DNA of 64,000 bases, from NCBI GenBank assembly GCA_022661535.1, contig JAKULF010000003.1:682001-746000 (forward strand). The letters are read 5' to 3'. Within the stretch, counting starts at the first letter, position 1. Each line of letters begins with the position of its first letter. The notes below the pieces were generated by a model. That model searched no databases. It was not told where the DNA came from and worked only from the letters and a program-made list of their open reading frames with translations. Position numbers and translations under genes: made by a program. This stretch comes from Eutypa lata (lineage: Eukaryota; Ascomycota; Sordariomycetes; Xylariales; Diatrypaceae). This document shows, in pieces, positions 11,784-23,553 of this stretch.

Positions 11784-12780
11784 AGGGATGCCAGTAATTT
11801 AGGTTATGCCGAATCCTACGAGGGACTGCCGCGGTTGTGGTGTGTTGGTAGTAGGGCCCGGGACCGAACTAACGCCAAGCGGAGATTAGGGCCGGTGCTG
11901 GTTGGTTGGTGGCAGCGACATACGATAGGAGATGTTGCCGCTATAGCTGGTTTGAGCACAGCCCAGGTAGCTCGACAGCCTCGAATTAAAACAGGGCGAT
12001 TATCTCATCAGACGGCCGTTGGATTGAGATCGGGAGAAGACAGGCAGGGGCGGGACGAAAGAGCCGAAGCGAAGAACGTAGGTCGTGAGAGAGGTGGGGA
12101 AGGCTGATGGAGAGTCGCCGAAACGCGCGGCATCCCTGCAACGACGATCATACATTCAAATTTATTCACAATATTTTTCAAAAACTCAATGCTCAGAATT
12201 TCCAATGTATCATCAACAGATCGACGTATATGTTTATGGCCTAGCTAGATGATTTTCGTCAATAACGAGGTGACTAGTATATATATAGTATTGTTTATCC
12301 AGAGAAATGAGAATAGCAGATTATGTACATATTACGGAAATTGTGTGTCTACTTATCAAGGGTCGGAGTGACAGCTTACTTCTGGTCTTAACGTACCTAT
12401 ATATGTAGCTACCCTATAACTTAATGCTGTCATGTCTATAGGTTGTGTAAGCGAACGTCGCTACGCTAAACACGTGGTGTCTTATTCCGATGTGGGGAAG
12501 ATTGGAATGACCTCAAAACAGTTAGATAATATCTTGATAGAGCTGAATCTAAGCTAAGGTTGTAGCACACCGGTGCGGGCTAATTATCCGGATTTTCAAT
12601 CCCGATTACAGGGTCAGCTAGTAAGGCGGAGAGAAATTTTGTTCTCTTCCTCCCCCGCTACTATGTATAGCTGACCCCAATCAATCTCTCATAGAACACG
12701 TAAGTATATGTAGTTATAGGCATACATGCACCCAAATCACCTCAATATGCAATATCTTTTCTATTTTCATACTCCCTACC

Positions 12781-12819
12781 TTGATCTTCCTTGATCTTCT
12801 TGATCTTCCTTGATCTTCC
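12781..12819. repeat. Short tandem repeat, unit TTGATCTTCC
   Basis: Four consecutive copies of a 10-base unit (one copy is 9 bases), in a pyrimidine-rich spacer. A minisatellite without visible coding context. Confidence 0.85.
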
Positions 12820-13845
12820 GATCTGCTCTTGGCTTTAGTTCAACCTAGTTTGGCCAACCGAAAGGCCCGATCGCGCAGTAGTAATAACGAGCTGATATAA
12901 CAGGGTTCATGTTACCCATTTCCCATCTTCCGCACTTTCAAGGGTTGTCCGTTCCCTGCATGTGATACGGTCCCGCCGGCGATGTCACACAAGTTCGACC
13001 CGATAAAGGTATATTTAATCACGTATGTAGGTAGCACAGGATTAAAGATGCCACTTGCTACCTAGAGCTAGTCATGCATGTTCTACTTGGTCGTATCGCA
13101 ATAGTTACCAGTCCGGGTAAAACTGACGAAATCGACCCAAGTAGACGGGACGGCAGTAGCTACGATCAGCCTTCACGATTTGAAATCTGTAGCATTTTTG
13201 CCACATTTTCCGGCTCATTTGTTCCGGGATATACTGCGACGTTGACGCGATTATTACTACATGCAGGCTTACCACTCATAGTAGGTGTTTCGTGCCTTCG
13301 TTTCGTAGATTTCAAGCCACCCCGGTGGGGGCTCCGCGCCCCGGGACTCCCTGCATCCTACATCCGAGTCGGCAAGCTATATGCATATCATCGATGCTTG
13401 GTTTCTTCGACGGCATTCCCATTAGCTCATCCAGATCTGGATGGATCCGAGCCATGCATCTCTTCCTGGTAGTTTAATTAGTAGCCCAGTCCCTCATCGG
13501 GACGGCCCTCCCGCTAGAGCTCTAGGAGGGCGACCAACTCACCATACTAGACTATATCTCGCCTATCATGTCTTGTAAAATACACCGAACTACGGCTAGT
13601 AGGCGTCACGCTGGCGGGCCCTAACATTGCGAACCGTCATATTTAGTTCACCTGTTCACATACTACACTTCGAAAATCCTTGTAGATACCTTCTGCTCCA
13701 GATATTTTGCCTCCTTTATCGGGATCGTACTAGCCATTAGATTGAAACAGATAGTTCACCGTTATACTCTTGTTCTCACTTTCGAACCTACATCGCTAGG
13801 AATGCCATCCCGACGTCTGATATGACACTCCTGCGTGAACCTAGG

Positions 13846-13854
13846 ATATATATA
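13846..13854 (+). promoter_or_regulatory. TATA-like box of the FAD monooxygenase gene
   Basis: ATATATATA about 150 bases upstream of the ATG at 14002, followed by a plausible leader. Position is the only support. Confidence 0.35.
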
Positions 13855-14001
13855 GGGGTCGTATGATTAGAAGCTTGTGCTTTCTCTCGCTGTTTGTGTT
13901 CAACTCTGCCATTCAATAGTCCGATACGCGCTATTTTAATCCATCGATAAAAAGACATATACGACTTAAGTTACCTTGGTAGTGCACAACTCGAAGGCAC
14001 C

Positions 14002-15276
14002 ATGGCCACGGACCGGGTAGAGGGCAGACCGACTATCGCTATTCTTGGCGCCGGCATTGGAGGATTGGCGGTTGCTATCGGCTTGATTAAACGCGGCATT
14101 TCCGTCACCATATACGAGGCAACATCAACATTTTCTCCGATAGGCGCCGGGATCGGTCTTGGACCCAATGCCCTGAATGCTATGGACCTACTCGATTCAC
14201 GGTTCAGGGAAGAGTATGACAAAGTCAAAACAGCAAATGAGAAGCCCGACTTCGCACATAGCGTCTTTGACGCTATATATGCCGAGAAAGATTTTGGCGA
14301 GGAGCGAGGTTGGACACGTGGTCTGATTGGCGCCCCTTACTTCACCCGAAGCAGCGCGCATCGAAAAGATCTACTCCACATCATGGAAAGCTTCGTTCCA
14401 AGGGGCATGGTCAGATTTGGGAAACGTGCCAAGACAATCACCCAGGACGAAACAAAAGTCACTATCGAGTTCAATGACGGTGAGGTTGCTACCTTCGATG
14501 TCCTGATTGGCTGCGATGGAGTTAAGGGTATCACGAGGCAGTTGGTACTTGGTGATATTACCCCTGATCAAGTGGCTCCGAAGTACAGCGGCCTGTATAG
14601 TTACCGAGGCATCATTCCTATGCAAAAAGCGAAGGAGCTTCTTGGAGTACATGCGGGTGATGCGAAATGGTTCATGGCGAGAGGGAAAGGATTGGTGTTA
14701 TACCCGATCACAAAAGGCAAGGAAGAGAACTTTGTCTTCTTCGTTACAGATAAGGGAGACACTACACCCGAAGATATTGCCGTGCCATGCACGAAAGACG
14801 ACATGGTCAAAGACTTGGAGGAGTTCGACCCTAGGCTTCTTGAATTGCTCAATTACGCTAGGCGGTTAAAATGGCCAATACTACACCACCCAGAAACGAA
14901 AACATACTACCGAGGTCGCGTATGCTTGCTTGGTGACGTCGCACACGCATCTACTCCCCATCAGGCGGCTGGAGCAGGCCAGGGGCTGGAAGATGCTGCT
15001 GTTCTTTCTCACCTCATTTCCTTGGTCAAGGACCCAGACCAAATCGAAGCTGCACTTCGAGCGTACGACGCGGTCAGACGGCCACGTGCGCAAAAGGTAG
15101 TCTCGACAAGCTACGAAGCCGGCATGATATATTTGTGGTTGCATCCGGAGATAGGAGACGATATGAATAAGATCGTGGGAAACGGAAACCAAAGATTGCA
15201 TTGGATATGGCAACACGACCTCAAACCAGACATCAAAGAAGCAGAAGACTTGTTTCTGAGTTTTATTCAAGAATAG
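14002..15276 (+). CDS. FAD-dependent aromatic monooxygenase (salicylate hydroxylase-like)
   Basis: Intronless, 424 residues, with a good start context (GCACCATGG). It has the three flavoprotein-hydroxylase fingerprints: the dinucleotide-binding GAGIGG near residue 16, the DG motif (IGCDGVKG) near residue 170, and the GD motif (LLGDVAHASTPHQAAGAGQG) near residue 310. This is the group A flavin monooxygenase family, which includes salicylate 1-hydroxylase, 6-hydroxynicotinate 3-monooxygenase and many secondary-metabolite hydroxylases. It would use NAD(P)H and O2 to hydroxylate an aromatic substrate in the cytosol. No signal peptide or membrane anchor is seen. Downstream on the same strand lies an NCS1 permease. 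The length is complete and no defect is visible; the exact substrate is undetermined. Confidence 0.9.
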   Translation: MATDRVEGRPTIAILGAGIGGLAVAIGLIKRGISVTIYEATSTFSPIGAGIGLGPNALNAMDLLDSRFREEYDKVKTANEKPDFAHSVFDAIYAEKDFGEERGWTRGLIGAPYFTRSSAHRKDLLHIMESFVPRGMVRFGKRAKTITQDETKVTIEFNDGEVATFDVLIGCDGVKGITRQLVLGDITPDQVAPKYSGLYSYRGIIPMQKAKELLGVHAGDAKWFMARGKGLVLYPITKGKEENFVFFVTDKGDTTPEDIAVPCTKDDMVKDLEEFDPRLLELLNYARRLKWPILHHPETKTYYRGRVCLLGDVAHASTPHQAAGAGQGLEDAAVLSHLISLVKDPDQIEAALRAYDAVRRPRAQKVVSTSYEAGMIYLWLHPEIGDDMNKIVGNGNQRLHWIWQHDLKPDIKEAEDLFLSFIQE

Positions 15277-17238
15277 ATGGCTAGGCAGCTCCTTAAGAAA
15301 AGTCTGGGATCCGACTTAGGTACCGATCGACTAGGTAGTCATAGCTACTGTTGTTTAATATACCATTCGTAAACAACCGATATTGCGTAGTTCAACATTT
15401 TGGATGGTGATTTCATGATGTTCGTGGGAATAATAACCATCCAGAAACTACAGCATGGAAACGTAGAATTAGTGGTGTGAAGAGCTACTCTTACGTGTCG
15501 GGTTTGAAGTCGACCTACTTGGTAACATGATATCAAAAGATTTTTCTATTTACCCACTTAATCTATGTTGCTGCCCCCTTTCACCCGTCTCGTCAATGTA
15601 CTTGCTGCAAGAACTTTGAGAATATGCTAACAAAAATGAGAAGTCTTCTGAGCCACAAGATCAGTCTTATGAAACAGTGAGAATATGTTATATTCAAACA
15701 AGCTAAGGAGGTCAGATAAGAGTAAAATTACCTATGTCAGAAGCACAACGAAAACGTTTCAATGCTGTGTAGTTACATCAATCTAATCTAGCTCAAAATA
15801 CAACATGGAAGATATTTTGGCTATTGCATCAATTAGCAGCATGATTCCAAGCCCCCTTTATAGGTAGAGCTCTAATTCAAAGCATCTCAAATACCCGAGA
15901 AGTATTTATATGCATGGGCGACAACCTACTGAGTAGATGGAGACATCTACTCACACCCACTTAATCCCTAGCTCATAACCGGACCTGAGGTCTGACATAA
16001 TTAAGCCTATAATACGTTACTGTGGCTCTAGATTTGAACCCGAATGCCTAGATATTCCATAGATACTAATATTGTCTTTACCAGCATGGTGTGGTGTAGT
16101 GAACATCTTAGTTCAGGGGGCTTACTGTTTGTGTCTACAACTTCCTATCCTTCAAATGTAGTTAGTTGTCCTTAAAGAGTTCTTCAGTTGACAATACCAA
16201 ATTGGAAAAAGTCGACAGCAATACGACATTACACAAGCTACATCTTTCGCAAATCACCTCTAAAATGCCAATCGATTTAGTCCATAGTTAAAGGTGCCTA
16301 AACCTCCTTGGAAGCTCTGTAGCCTTTGTGAAACTGTGGCTAGCTATCTTCTACCTCTAGACAATCTCCAATACGGCCCCTTTACCCTGGCAGCTCTGGC
16401 ACATATCTCTAAATGCAGTAGGACAGAAGTAGCACCGAATAGCGATCAATAAATAATAACTGAGATCACGGCGGGAAATACCAAGAAGTCACGGTATTCC
16501 ATAGGCGAGCGAGAGTTCATATCCATATGCAATACCAATACATGCTAGAGGCTGAATTAAAGTTTTTAAGTTGACACTAATGCAACAGGGCCTTCAGTGT
16601 GGAGCCACAACAACTCATAGCGCTTAATGGCCTAGCTCAACCACTAAACTTACCAAATCGACCGCTAGCCCCCCTCAGCAGGTGCTATTCAGCACTCAAC
16701 TGCTTTTCATTAACGGGTGTTGTATGTAGAATTCTGGAAATCACCCTGTTCGAGCTTTTCACTCCTATATATTTTGACCGCCCCCCGCTCTATATTAGCT
16801 GGGTTCCCTATAAACGGAAGCTTGCATAACCTGTCTTTTCTGGTAAGTAAATAGCTATTTCTGCAAATTCGCCAATGAAGCAGACGGAGACCATGGAAGC
16901 GGATCGAGCCTAGCTTTATTGGTTCTGCTGGATTTGACCTCCCGCTCTAAAAATCCCATCATCGTAATATCAGAATAAAAAACTACGAAGGTGGACTCTG
17001 CAAGACTTAATCTAGAACAAGCCATTCAACTAGATCATATATACAGCTATCCCATTGAAGAAGCCGATCGGAGCCGCGATATTCCGAGACAACGCCCCTC
17101 AGCTGTGGTTACATTGGAGCAGCTCACTAAGTAGGGGCTAGAGTTTGGCTCGTACCAGATATAGACTTGCCTATGGACGTCTGCGTATAGCGTTCTCATA
17201 GCCACTCAGGAAACAGAGCAGCTCAAATCATAGTTATC
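15277..17238. other. Intergenic, nothing recognised
   Basis: About 2 kb of mixed, slightly AT-rich DNA between the monooxygenase and the permease. Short open frames (for example 16599-16829 +) show no motif or splice-supported continuation. I see no RNA gene or repeat in it. Confidence 0.5.
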
Positions 17239-19360
17239 ATGAGTTTGAAACGGTTGATACAGCGCGCAGAACTCCCCTCCGTGGATAGATGGACGGTAAG
17301 CCCGAATCTGGTCACATGCATGCAGACTCCTGTTCCAGCTGACAGGACAGAACGACGACATCCGCCCAATCGAGCCCAAACGATGGACTTGGGGCTTCGC
17401 CATGTTCCATAACTACTGTATAACTTCCTTTTACTCACTCACTGCTATATGTGTGGCTGAGGGATGGGTCTATATTGCTGTAGACTGACTTGCAAGTGAG
17501 CAGGGGTCTTGATCAACTGCAATATTGCGACCTATCTGACAGGTAGTGCACTTATTCCACTTGGTCTGACATGGTGGCAAGCTTTCATCTGTGGGTGAAC
17601 GAAGCCCCTGAATCCCAATGCTCCACATTACTCAATTCATTCATCAGGTATTGTTGTCGGAAATTCTATTGCGACGGCAGCGGTGGTCGTTTCCTCACTC
17701 CCCGGTAGCTACTATCACGGTAAGTTCGGAAACCTCATCTGAGTTAGAATATAATCCGTGCCACCTTCGGACACAAGTTCTGATGCGACGCGTCAGTTGG
17801 CTTCCCGGTCTTCAGTCGAGTTGTTTGGGGGATGTGGGGAGCGCAATTCCCGGTCTGGAATCGCATCTTCCTATCATTCGGTAAGTAGGCTGATTTTCGT
17901 ACAGGTGTCTGAAGAAGATACGTAGTCTAACAATATGTAGTCTGGTGAGTTTCAAGATATATCACTCCCTTCCCATATCGTCATTGGCTTAAAACACCGG
18001 CATAGGTACGGCTTTACCACCTGGGTAGGCGGCCAATGCTTCTATGTCGTTCTCCTCTCCTGGGATCCGCAACTCGAGGAACATATCCCCAACACCATGG
18101 CCGGAAATACCGGAATGACGACCGCACAGTTTGTTTCTTATATCATCTTCTGCGCCATCTCACTTCCTTTCATGTGGATTCGACCTTACCGTCTGCAGAC
18201 TTTCTTCACCGTCACGTGTACTATTACGCTTGGCTTTTTCATAGTCTTGCTTATATGGGCTCTCGCGACGATGGGACCAGCGGGATTTGGCAACACCATC
18301 TCTTCGGGAAGCGAGCTTCCACCGACAGGTGGGCCAAACAGTGTTGCGTATCTGATGGTCTACGGTATTGTGTCCACAATTGGCTCTATCGCGGCTGGCA
18401 TTCTCAACCAGAGTGATTATTCACGCTTCGCAATAGAGCCACGCCACGCTTTCTGGGGTCAGGTCTTTGCATTCCCGCTATACTCGATCCTCGGGTCAAT
18501 GATTGGCATCCTCGTAACGGCCGCTACACAACACCGCTTCGGGGGAGAGGCCATTTGGAATCCACCAACGATGTTCGCTCAGCTCATTGCACAGAATGAG
18601 GGCGGTGCCGGGACTCGTGCGGCTTGTTTCTTTGCAGGTCTGTGCCTTGTCATAAACCAAATTGGAGTCAATGTCCCAGGAAATGCCCTCGCTGGCGGTT
18701 TTGACCTGGCAGCCACCTTCCCTAGATACGTTAACATTCGCCGAGGAACGTACATAACTGCCGTTGTCAGCATCGCCGTCAACCCCTGGCGACTCGTCAA
18801 CACAGCGACTAACTTCCTCACCGTGCTCTCTGGCTACAGCGTCTTCCTCGCGCCGATGACAGGGATCACAGTGTCTAGTTACCTAGTTGTGAACAAGCGC
18901 AAGATCAACGTCGATGACCTGTACCGGGGTGGAGCGAATAGTATCTATTGGTACAGCTACGGCTGCAACTGGAGAGCCCCTGTTTCGGTATATCTTATCT
19001 TTTCTACTCCATTACGCAATCCATTTTCTCTCTGCTAACGCAAGGCCCTTTTCATAGTGGATAGTTGGCGTTGCGCCTTGCATGCCTGGCTTTGTAGCTG
19101 CTGCTAACCCGAGCGTTAATGTAAAGGATACCATGACGGAGTTATACTATATGTCATATATTTACGGCTTCATCTCTAGTGGTGTTATATATGCCATATT
19201 ACACAAGTTATTCCCAGCCCGCGCTGTGGACACGTTTGTGAGGTCTACAACGTCAGGAAAGGAGCTTCGGCGGATATATTTTGATCACGGTGCTGCCATT
19301 CCCCCAGAGATGCCGGCCATCTTAAGTGACGGGATGAAGAATGATGCGGGACCCCTTTAA
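17239..19360 (+). CDS. NCS1-family nucleobase/nucleoside permease, eight exons including a 4-nt microexon
   Basis: Exons: 17239-17295, 17351-17417, 17504-17590, 17648-17719, 17797-17880, 17941-17944, 18006-18987 and 19058-19360; every junction is in phase, giving 551 residues. Family landmarks appear in order: NDDIRPIEPKRWTWG at the N-terminus, NCNIATYLTGSALIPLG (TM1), LPGSYYHVGFPVFSRVVWG, FTTWVGGQCFYVVLLSWDPQ, QSDYSRFA, and LYRGGANSIYWY before the last exon. About 12 membrane helices are expected at the plasma membrane. Relatives take up uracil, purines, allantoin, cytosine, thiamine or nicotinamide riboside by proton symport; the Fur-like N-terminus is only a hint to the substrate. Exon 6 is TCTG alone. 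It completes Val-Trp before Tyr-Gly-Phe, and skipping it shifts the frame into an early stop. Confidence 0.9.
17941..17944 (+). other. 4-nt microexon of the NCS1 permease
   Basis: TCTG lies between ATATGTAG (acceptor) and GTGAGT (donor). Exon 5 leaves one base (G) and exon 7 supplies one base (G), so G+TC gives Val and TG+G gives Trp, restoring the family motif RIFLSFVWYGF. Direct joining of exon 5 to exon 7 runs into TAG after seven codons. Confidence 0.75.
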
Positions 19361-19958
19361 CACAGGCCTCTGTCAAAATTCGAGCATACTTATGTTATAA
19401 TACATGAATAAGCACAGTTGAATATAGACTAAATATGACTACCACAGAAATCAAATTCTTAAAATAGACTTGAAAAACAGGAAACAGTAAGGAGTACTTA
19501 AGTTAGGGAAGACAAGTGCCAGATAATGGTTTCATAAGGGGTTGACTAATTAATTTGGGTAAAGAACCTCGGGTATCAATTGGGGGGGATGAGATTAAGT
19601 TCTGACTTGCCTAAGATCAGTGTAGGAGATGATTCTAGATACTGGAATCTCTAGGACGCTTGTGTAAGATTACATGATAGTTCTTGATTACACGCTGTGA
19701 TGCAGTTGGGTATCTGCATATTAAGATCGGTATACCCCCTGTATCTCTAAGCAGGATCATTTGATACTTTTTACGGTAGTTAGACTTAGTAACGTAAACC
19801 TTTGAGCCCATTACATTAACGTCGATAGCAAACTTATCTAGGTGCGTAACACACACCACGAAGAGATTTCATCCGGAATTGCAAGTTTGAAGTAAAGGTG
19901 AAAGCGGCTACCGCCCACCCCAAAGGAACCGCAAATCATATCATAAAGGGGTCGACGT
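19361..19958. other. Intergenic between convergent genes, nothing recognised
   Basis: About 600 bases at the 3' ends of the permease (+) and the membrane-protein gene (-). A short minus-strand frame at 19635-19859 shows no motif. It probably contains both 3' ends and terminators, but no specific signal can be named. Confidence 0.5.
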
Positions 19959-20994
19959 TCACCGATCCATATCAACAAATTTGTATGCCCAAAATGAGCA
20001 CCAAATAAAGATGGCTCCAGATGAAGCCACGCCGACTAGGAAGAAAACTGCCCCCTATATACTTGGTAAGTAATCAAAGTAGTTGTGCTGTTAGAGATTG
20101 CACGTACCTTTCCTGCATCATCAAATACCCTTCCATCATATAACGGTGTGCATACATAGATTACCAATCCCGTAAGGAATGACATAACAGCGTATGCCAT
20201 GAGCATCATGGGAGCCTGCCATGTAAACACCATGTTCCATTTGATATTGGCTCGAGTGATGTTTACAGGGCGGCTCTTTGGTCTCTCTTCGGCATTATGA
20301 CCGTTGCTTGGTCCAGGATTTGTGGTATCCTCATCCTCGCACACATTCTCCTCGTCCCAACCCTGCAACTGGATGATCATAGCAAGCTCCTTGGATAGTT
20401 TTGGTCTGGTAGGCGAGTTTCGAATCGTCTGGAATATAAACCCTTCTGACGAGGATAGAAGGATCGCCATTACTGAGAACACGAGGCTACAATACCAGGC
20501 GGCCGGACCTAGCCAATGTACTCCAGACTGCTGGGGCCATGAAAAACATCCTATAACTGCTGCTGCTAGGATAGTAGCCTGAATCATGTTAGGGATCTAT
20601 ACAGACTACAGCTCCCATCTCCCTTAGCCTTATCTAGAGGCCCTTTCCTAAAACTCAACGCGAAACTAAGGGACATACCGCAACTTGGACAAGCTGATAT
20701 TCTTGTAGCTTCCTTTCTCTCCACTGTTGGAGTCGTGTTGCGACTACCTCGGCTTTTTCCCTATTCTCCAGGTCCTTAGCAATGCTTAATATTGGCAAAA
20801 GGGTGTTCTGCCGATAGAAGCGATAGTATGGCAAAGTTATGCCATTTGAGAGGACCACGGTAGGGGTTCTTATCATAGTATATAGGGCCGAAGAGGATCT
20901 CCCTTGACGACAATATATTAGCATATCGTAAGTATTTCGTGAGATTCTCCAACAACCTACTTTTCCCGCTCGTTTTACGCTTTATTTCAGCCAT
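19959..20994 (-). CDS. Fungal multi-span membrane protein of unknown function
   Basis: The proposed exons 20994-20961, 20902-20679, 20578-20104 and 20047-19959 join in phase to about 273 residues. It has a basic N-terminus, a coiled segment (LQQWRERKLQEYQLVQVA), then two membrane helices (ATILAAAVIGCFSWP; AAWYCSLVFSVMAILLSS), an acidic/polar loop, and two more helices (WQAPMMLMAYAVMSFLTGLV; FFLVGVASSGAIFIWCSFWA). This layout is typical of a common uncharacterised ascomycete membrane-protein family. The first junction uses an AAG acceptor, and the third needs a GTGCAA donor rather than the stronger GTACGT beside it, so both ends are uncertain. The frame is also open upstream of the chosen ATG to 21453, which could be an N-terminal extension. 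Function unknown. Confidence 0.6.
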
Positions 20995-21453
20995 AGTATT
21001 GTTCCTACTATGAATAGTGCTTACAAGAAATACTGCGGATAGTGGTGTTGCAGAGCTTAACGTGTGGTTATTGTGGCTTACCTCAGGTGATTTTAATGCG
21101 ACTGATTCAGCCAATAACCTTGGAGCGAATTTGCGATGCGGGGTTTTTATCATGTGGCTTCCGAGTCCTACATTGGTGGCGTCCGCAAGAGTAGATCCCT
21201 TGATCAGATCACCAGTCATATGTGTAATCTCCGTGGACGAGGCATATTCCTGTAAAGGTCTGGGCGTCGATGCCTTTTTCCATTCTTTGCGACTGCATAC
21301 TGGCTCGACATGCTTTGATATCAACTGGGCAGCTGATAAACCCACACAAGCCGTGGCACGGCTGGATTCCGCAGTGGCTATCTGGATTTTCGATACGAAC
21401 TGCTGATATCTCCTTACGCCGGGGGCGTAGTGGTTGGAGTGTGGGCGTCTCAA
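20995..21453 (-). other. Open frame upstream of the membrane-protein gene
   Basis: About 153 codons continuous with the membrane-protein start codon, beginning MRRPHSNHY. Composition is polar and Ser/Ala/Thr-rich without a recognisable domain. It may be a long N-terminal region of the downstream protein or a chance frame. No splice sites decide the matter. Confidence 0.3.
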
Positions 21454-21832
21454 CTGCGTATTCTAGCTACAGAGGCGCCTGTTCAATAATCATTACTCCG
21501 GTCCAAGGAAAGTAAAGGCGCTTAAGTGGCTAGTTTTACTTCTATTATGTTATAATCCGCCTGCTAAGCTTCACCGGTTTCCGACTACCTTGTTGACAAG
21601 GTTTTGAAATTACTCAATTACAAAATTGATCCCCCTTACAGGAGCTACTATGTAACACATTAATACCCACACCTCGAATACTGCAATAATGGCTGAAATA
21701 TGGCAAGGCTGGGGGACAATCTGGGTTACACCGATACGATAGAAACAACTGAGATAAATTAAATGGAATGGAAAATCCTACGAGGCAACTACTCGTTAAG
21801 TGATGTACTCATCGCCCCCACGTTCAGCTGGC

Positions 21833-23553
21833 CTACCTCCTCGGCTTGTACTCCCAAAGCCACTCGCACTGTCGCAGAAGGTGTTCGAGTTCCGCATCCT
21901 TAACCTTGTGGTCTGTTTTGAGATGCTGAAGAAACGTGTCCCGATAGTGCCATGTTTCATCGCAGTCGTACTTGCAGTCGTTCAAATCACAAGTGTAGAA
22001 CTTCCCTAGAGCGTAGCGCTCCCAGAGAGATTTGTCCGCCCCTCGTGCACGGCGGATCCTGACGAGCCTCTCGGCGCACGCTCGCAACATATTTACGTTT
22101 TCCGTCTGAGCCGCCCAATTAGTGTAACAACCGGTAATCTTCTTGATGGTTTTGCTCCCAGATTGCTCCCCTACTCCTTTAGGCTCCCACTCGTCCATAT
22201 CGACATGAAGGCCATCTGGATCGTTCAGCCGAAAGTAGGCAAAGCCGTTGTTCCCTGGTGCCCTGGACTTCTGCTTTATACTTTCATGTACCGGCTCGGG
22301 ATTTCCCACTTCGTTAATGGCCTGCTTGACAACATCCCTAAGACTCGTTTTGGCACTGGAACTCATCTTCCTAGCAGTGCCGATGCTTACCCATGTTGCT
22401 ATTTTCTTCGCTCGCTTACTGAGGATGCTCGTGAGTTCACGATGCACTTCCTCCGAGGGGTTATTGCTGGGTCCAAATCCGGCGTCAGAAAGCAGTGCCG
22501 TCGGGCGTGGCTCGCTAGCTCGCGCATGAGTTGAATATTCGATTCCTGTTAGTTGCCCAGTCGTTATACTTGATTGCCTGGCGCGAAAAAGTGTGCGGCG
22601 GCGTTTTAACACCTCTCCATCGTCTAGTGCTACCTCAAAGGGTTTGAAATATAATTTGGCTGCAGTAGCAGCTCGTGCAACCTTCCATGCCGCAAAGCTG
22701 GTTCCCGCTCCAGGATTAAGCGGTGCCGGGAAAGATGGATTGGTACCAGTCCCGCTGCGTCGCCTTTTTGGGCTGCTAGTCTTGAAGAAGTGATCATAGG
22801 AGCGGAGCAGATAAGGTCTTTCCAGATCAGCCTTCCCCTCGTTGCCCATAAGAATATTCAGGCGGCTTACCAGCACGATACTGTTGGTAAATATGAGAAT
22901 AGTAACTTTTGTGGTCTAGGAATGGTACCTACGCTCGGCAAAGCCCCTTGGGAGTGTTGAATAACATTGCATCGTCATGATCACTGGAGATCTCTCCACG
23001 ACGGCGTATGACATCTTTGATGGTACTCTCTAGAGATTCAGAGGAGAATTTATTGCGCTTTATGGGCAAAATTCCCATAATTCCTGCGTGATGAATGTGC
23101 CGCGGTTTGCCAAATATCACCCCTCCCAGTTTACGATATTCTTCCATACAATCCTCGACGGGCATACGGAGCCGCGCGAGCATTATAGTTATCAAGCTAA
23201 AGATATTATATGTCAGCATTGACTCTCGTTACAGTATTTTAGATGCTTACGCTCCCGTTGAAGTTCCCGACATGAAATCGAAATAATGGCAAGGTAAGTA
23301 ATGGGTGTAAGTTGGACAATGAGACACATCTCGCGGCTCTGCGCAAGGTGAGAAGCTCGATCCTGGATTTGAGATGAAACTTCGGCTTCCGTTAGCATCT
23401 TGTCTTTCTCCGTCGTCTAACCTTTCTTCTTCATCTCTGATGTATTCCATCAACTTTTGCAAGTGAAGCAGACTATAGTAGCCCCGTACACCGCCTCCAT
23501 CTGTGACCAAATTAGCTACATACTAGAGTGTCACCGTTGATGAAGTAATCCAT
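21833..23553 (-). CDS. Patatin-like phospholipase with a C-terminal zinc-finger-like motif
   Basis: Exons 23553-23535, 23500-23251, 23196-22933 and 22880-21833 join in phase to 526 residues. The oxyanion-hole motif DGGGVRG is encoded across the first junction (residues 7-13), the nucleophile motif GTSTG at the end of exon 2, and a degenerate patatin Asp motif (LLSDAGFGPSNNPSEEV) in the last exon; SDAG replaces the usual DG[GA]. These suggest a Ser-Asp dyad acyl hydrolase. The C-terminus has CDLNDCKYDCDETWHYRD followed by LQHLKTDH, a C2H2-like spacing seen in some fungal patatins. The N-terminus is short: only six residues precede the glycine loop. Fungal patatin domains often occur in defence- or allorecognition-related proteins, but no NLR module is present. 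The gene starts about 450 bases from the retrotransposon and shows no stop codons. Confidence 0.85.

Larger units (their letters stand above)
11784..14001. other. Intergenic region upstream of the regulator and the monooxygenase
   Basis: About 2.2 kb of mixed composition, serving as the divergent 5' region of the transcription factor (-) and the FAD monooxygenase (+). A plus-strand open frame of 132 codons at 13074-13472 starts with ATG, but its composition is not protein-like and no motif is visible, so I do not call it a gene. A short tandem repeat and a TATA-like box are listed separately. Confidence 0.5.

Noticed and set aside
13074..13472. 132-codon open frame on the plus strand
   Set aside because: No motif, uneven composition, no splice or homology support; likely chance in a GC-balanced spacer.
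16020..16055. Another tRNA-like motif (TTTGAACCCGAATG)
   Set aside because: Resembles a T-loop region, but no cloverleaf can be formed with the upstream sequence.
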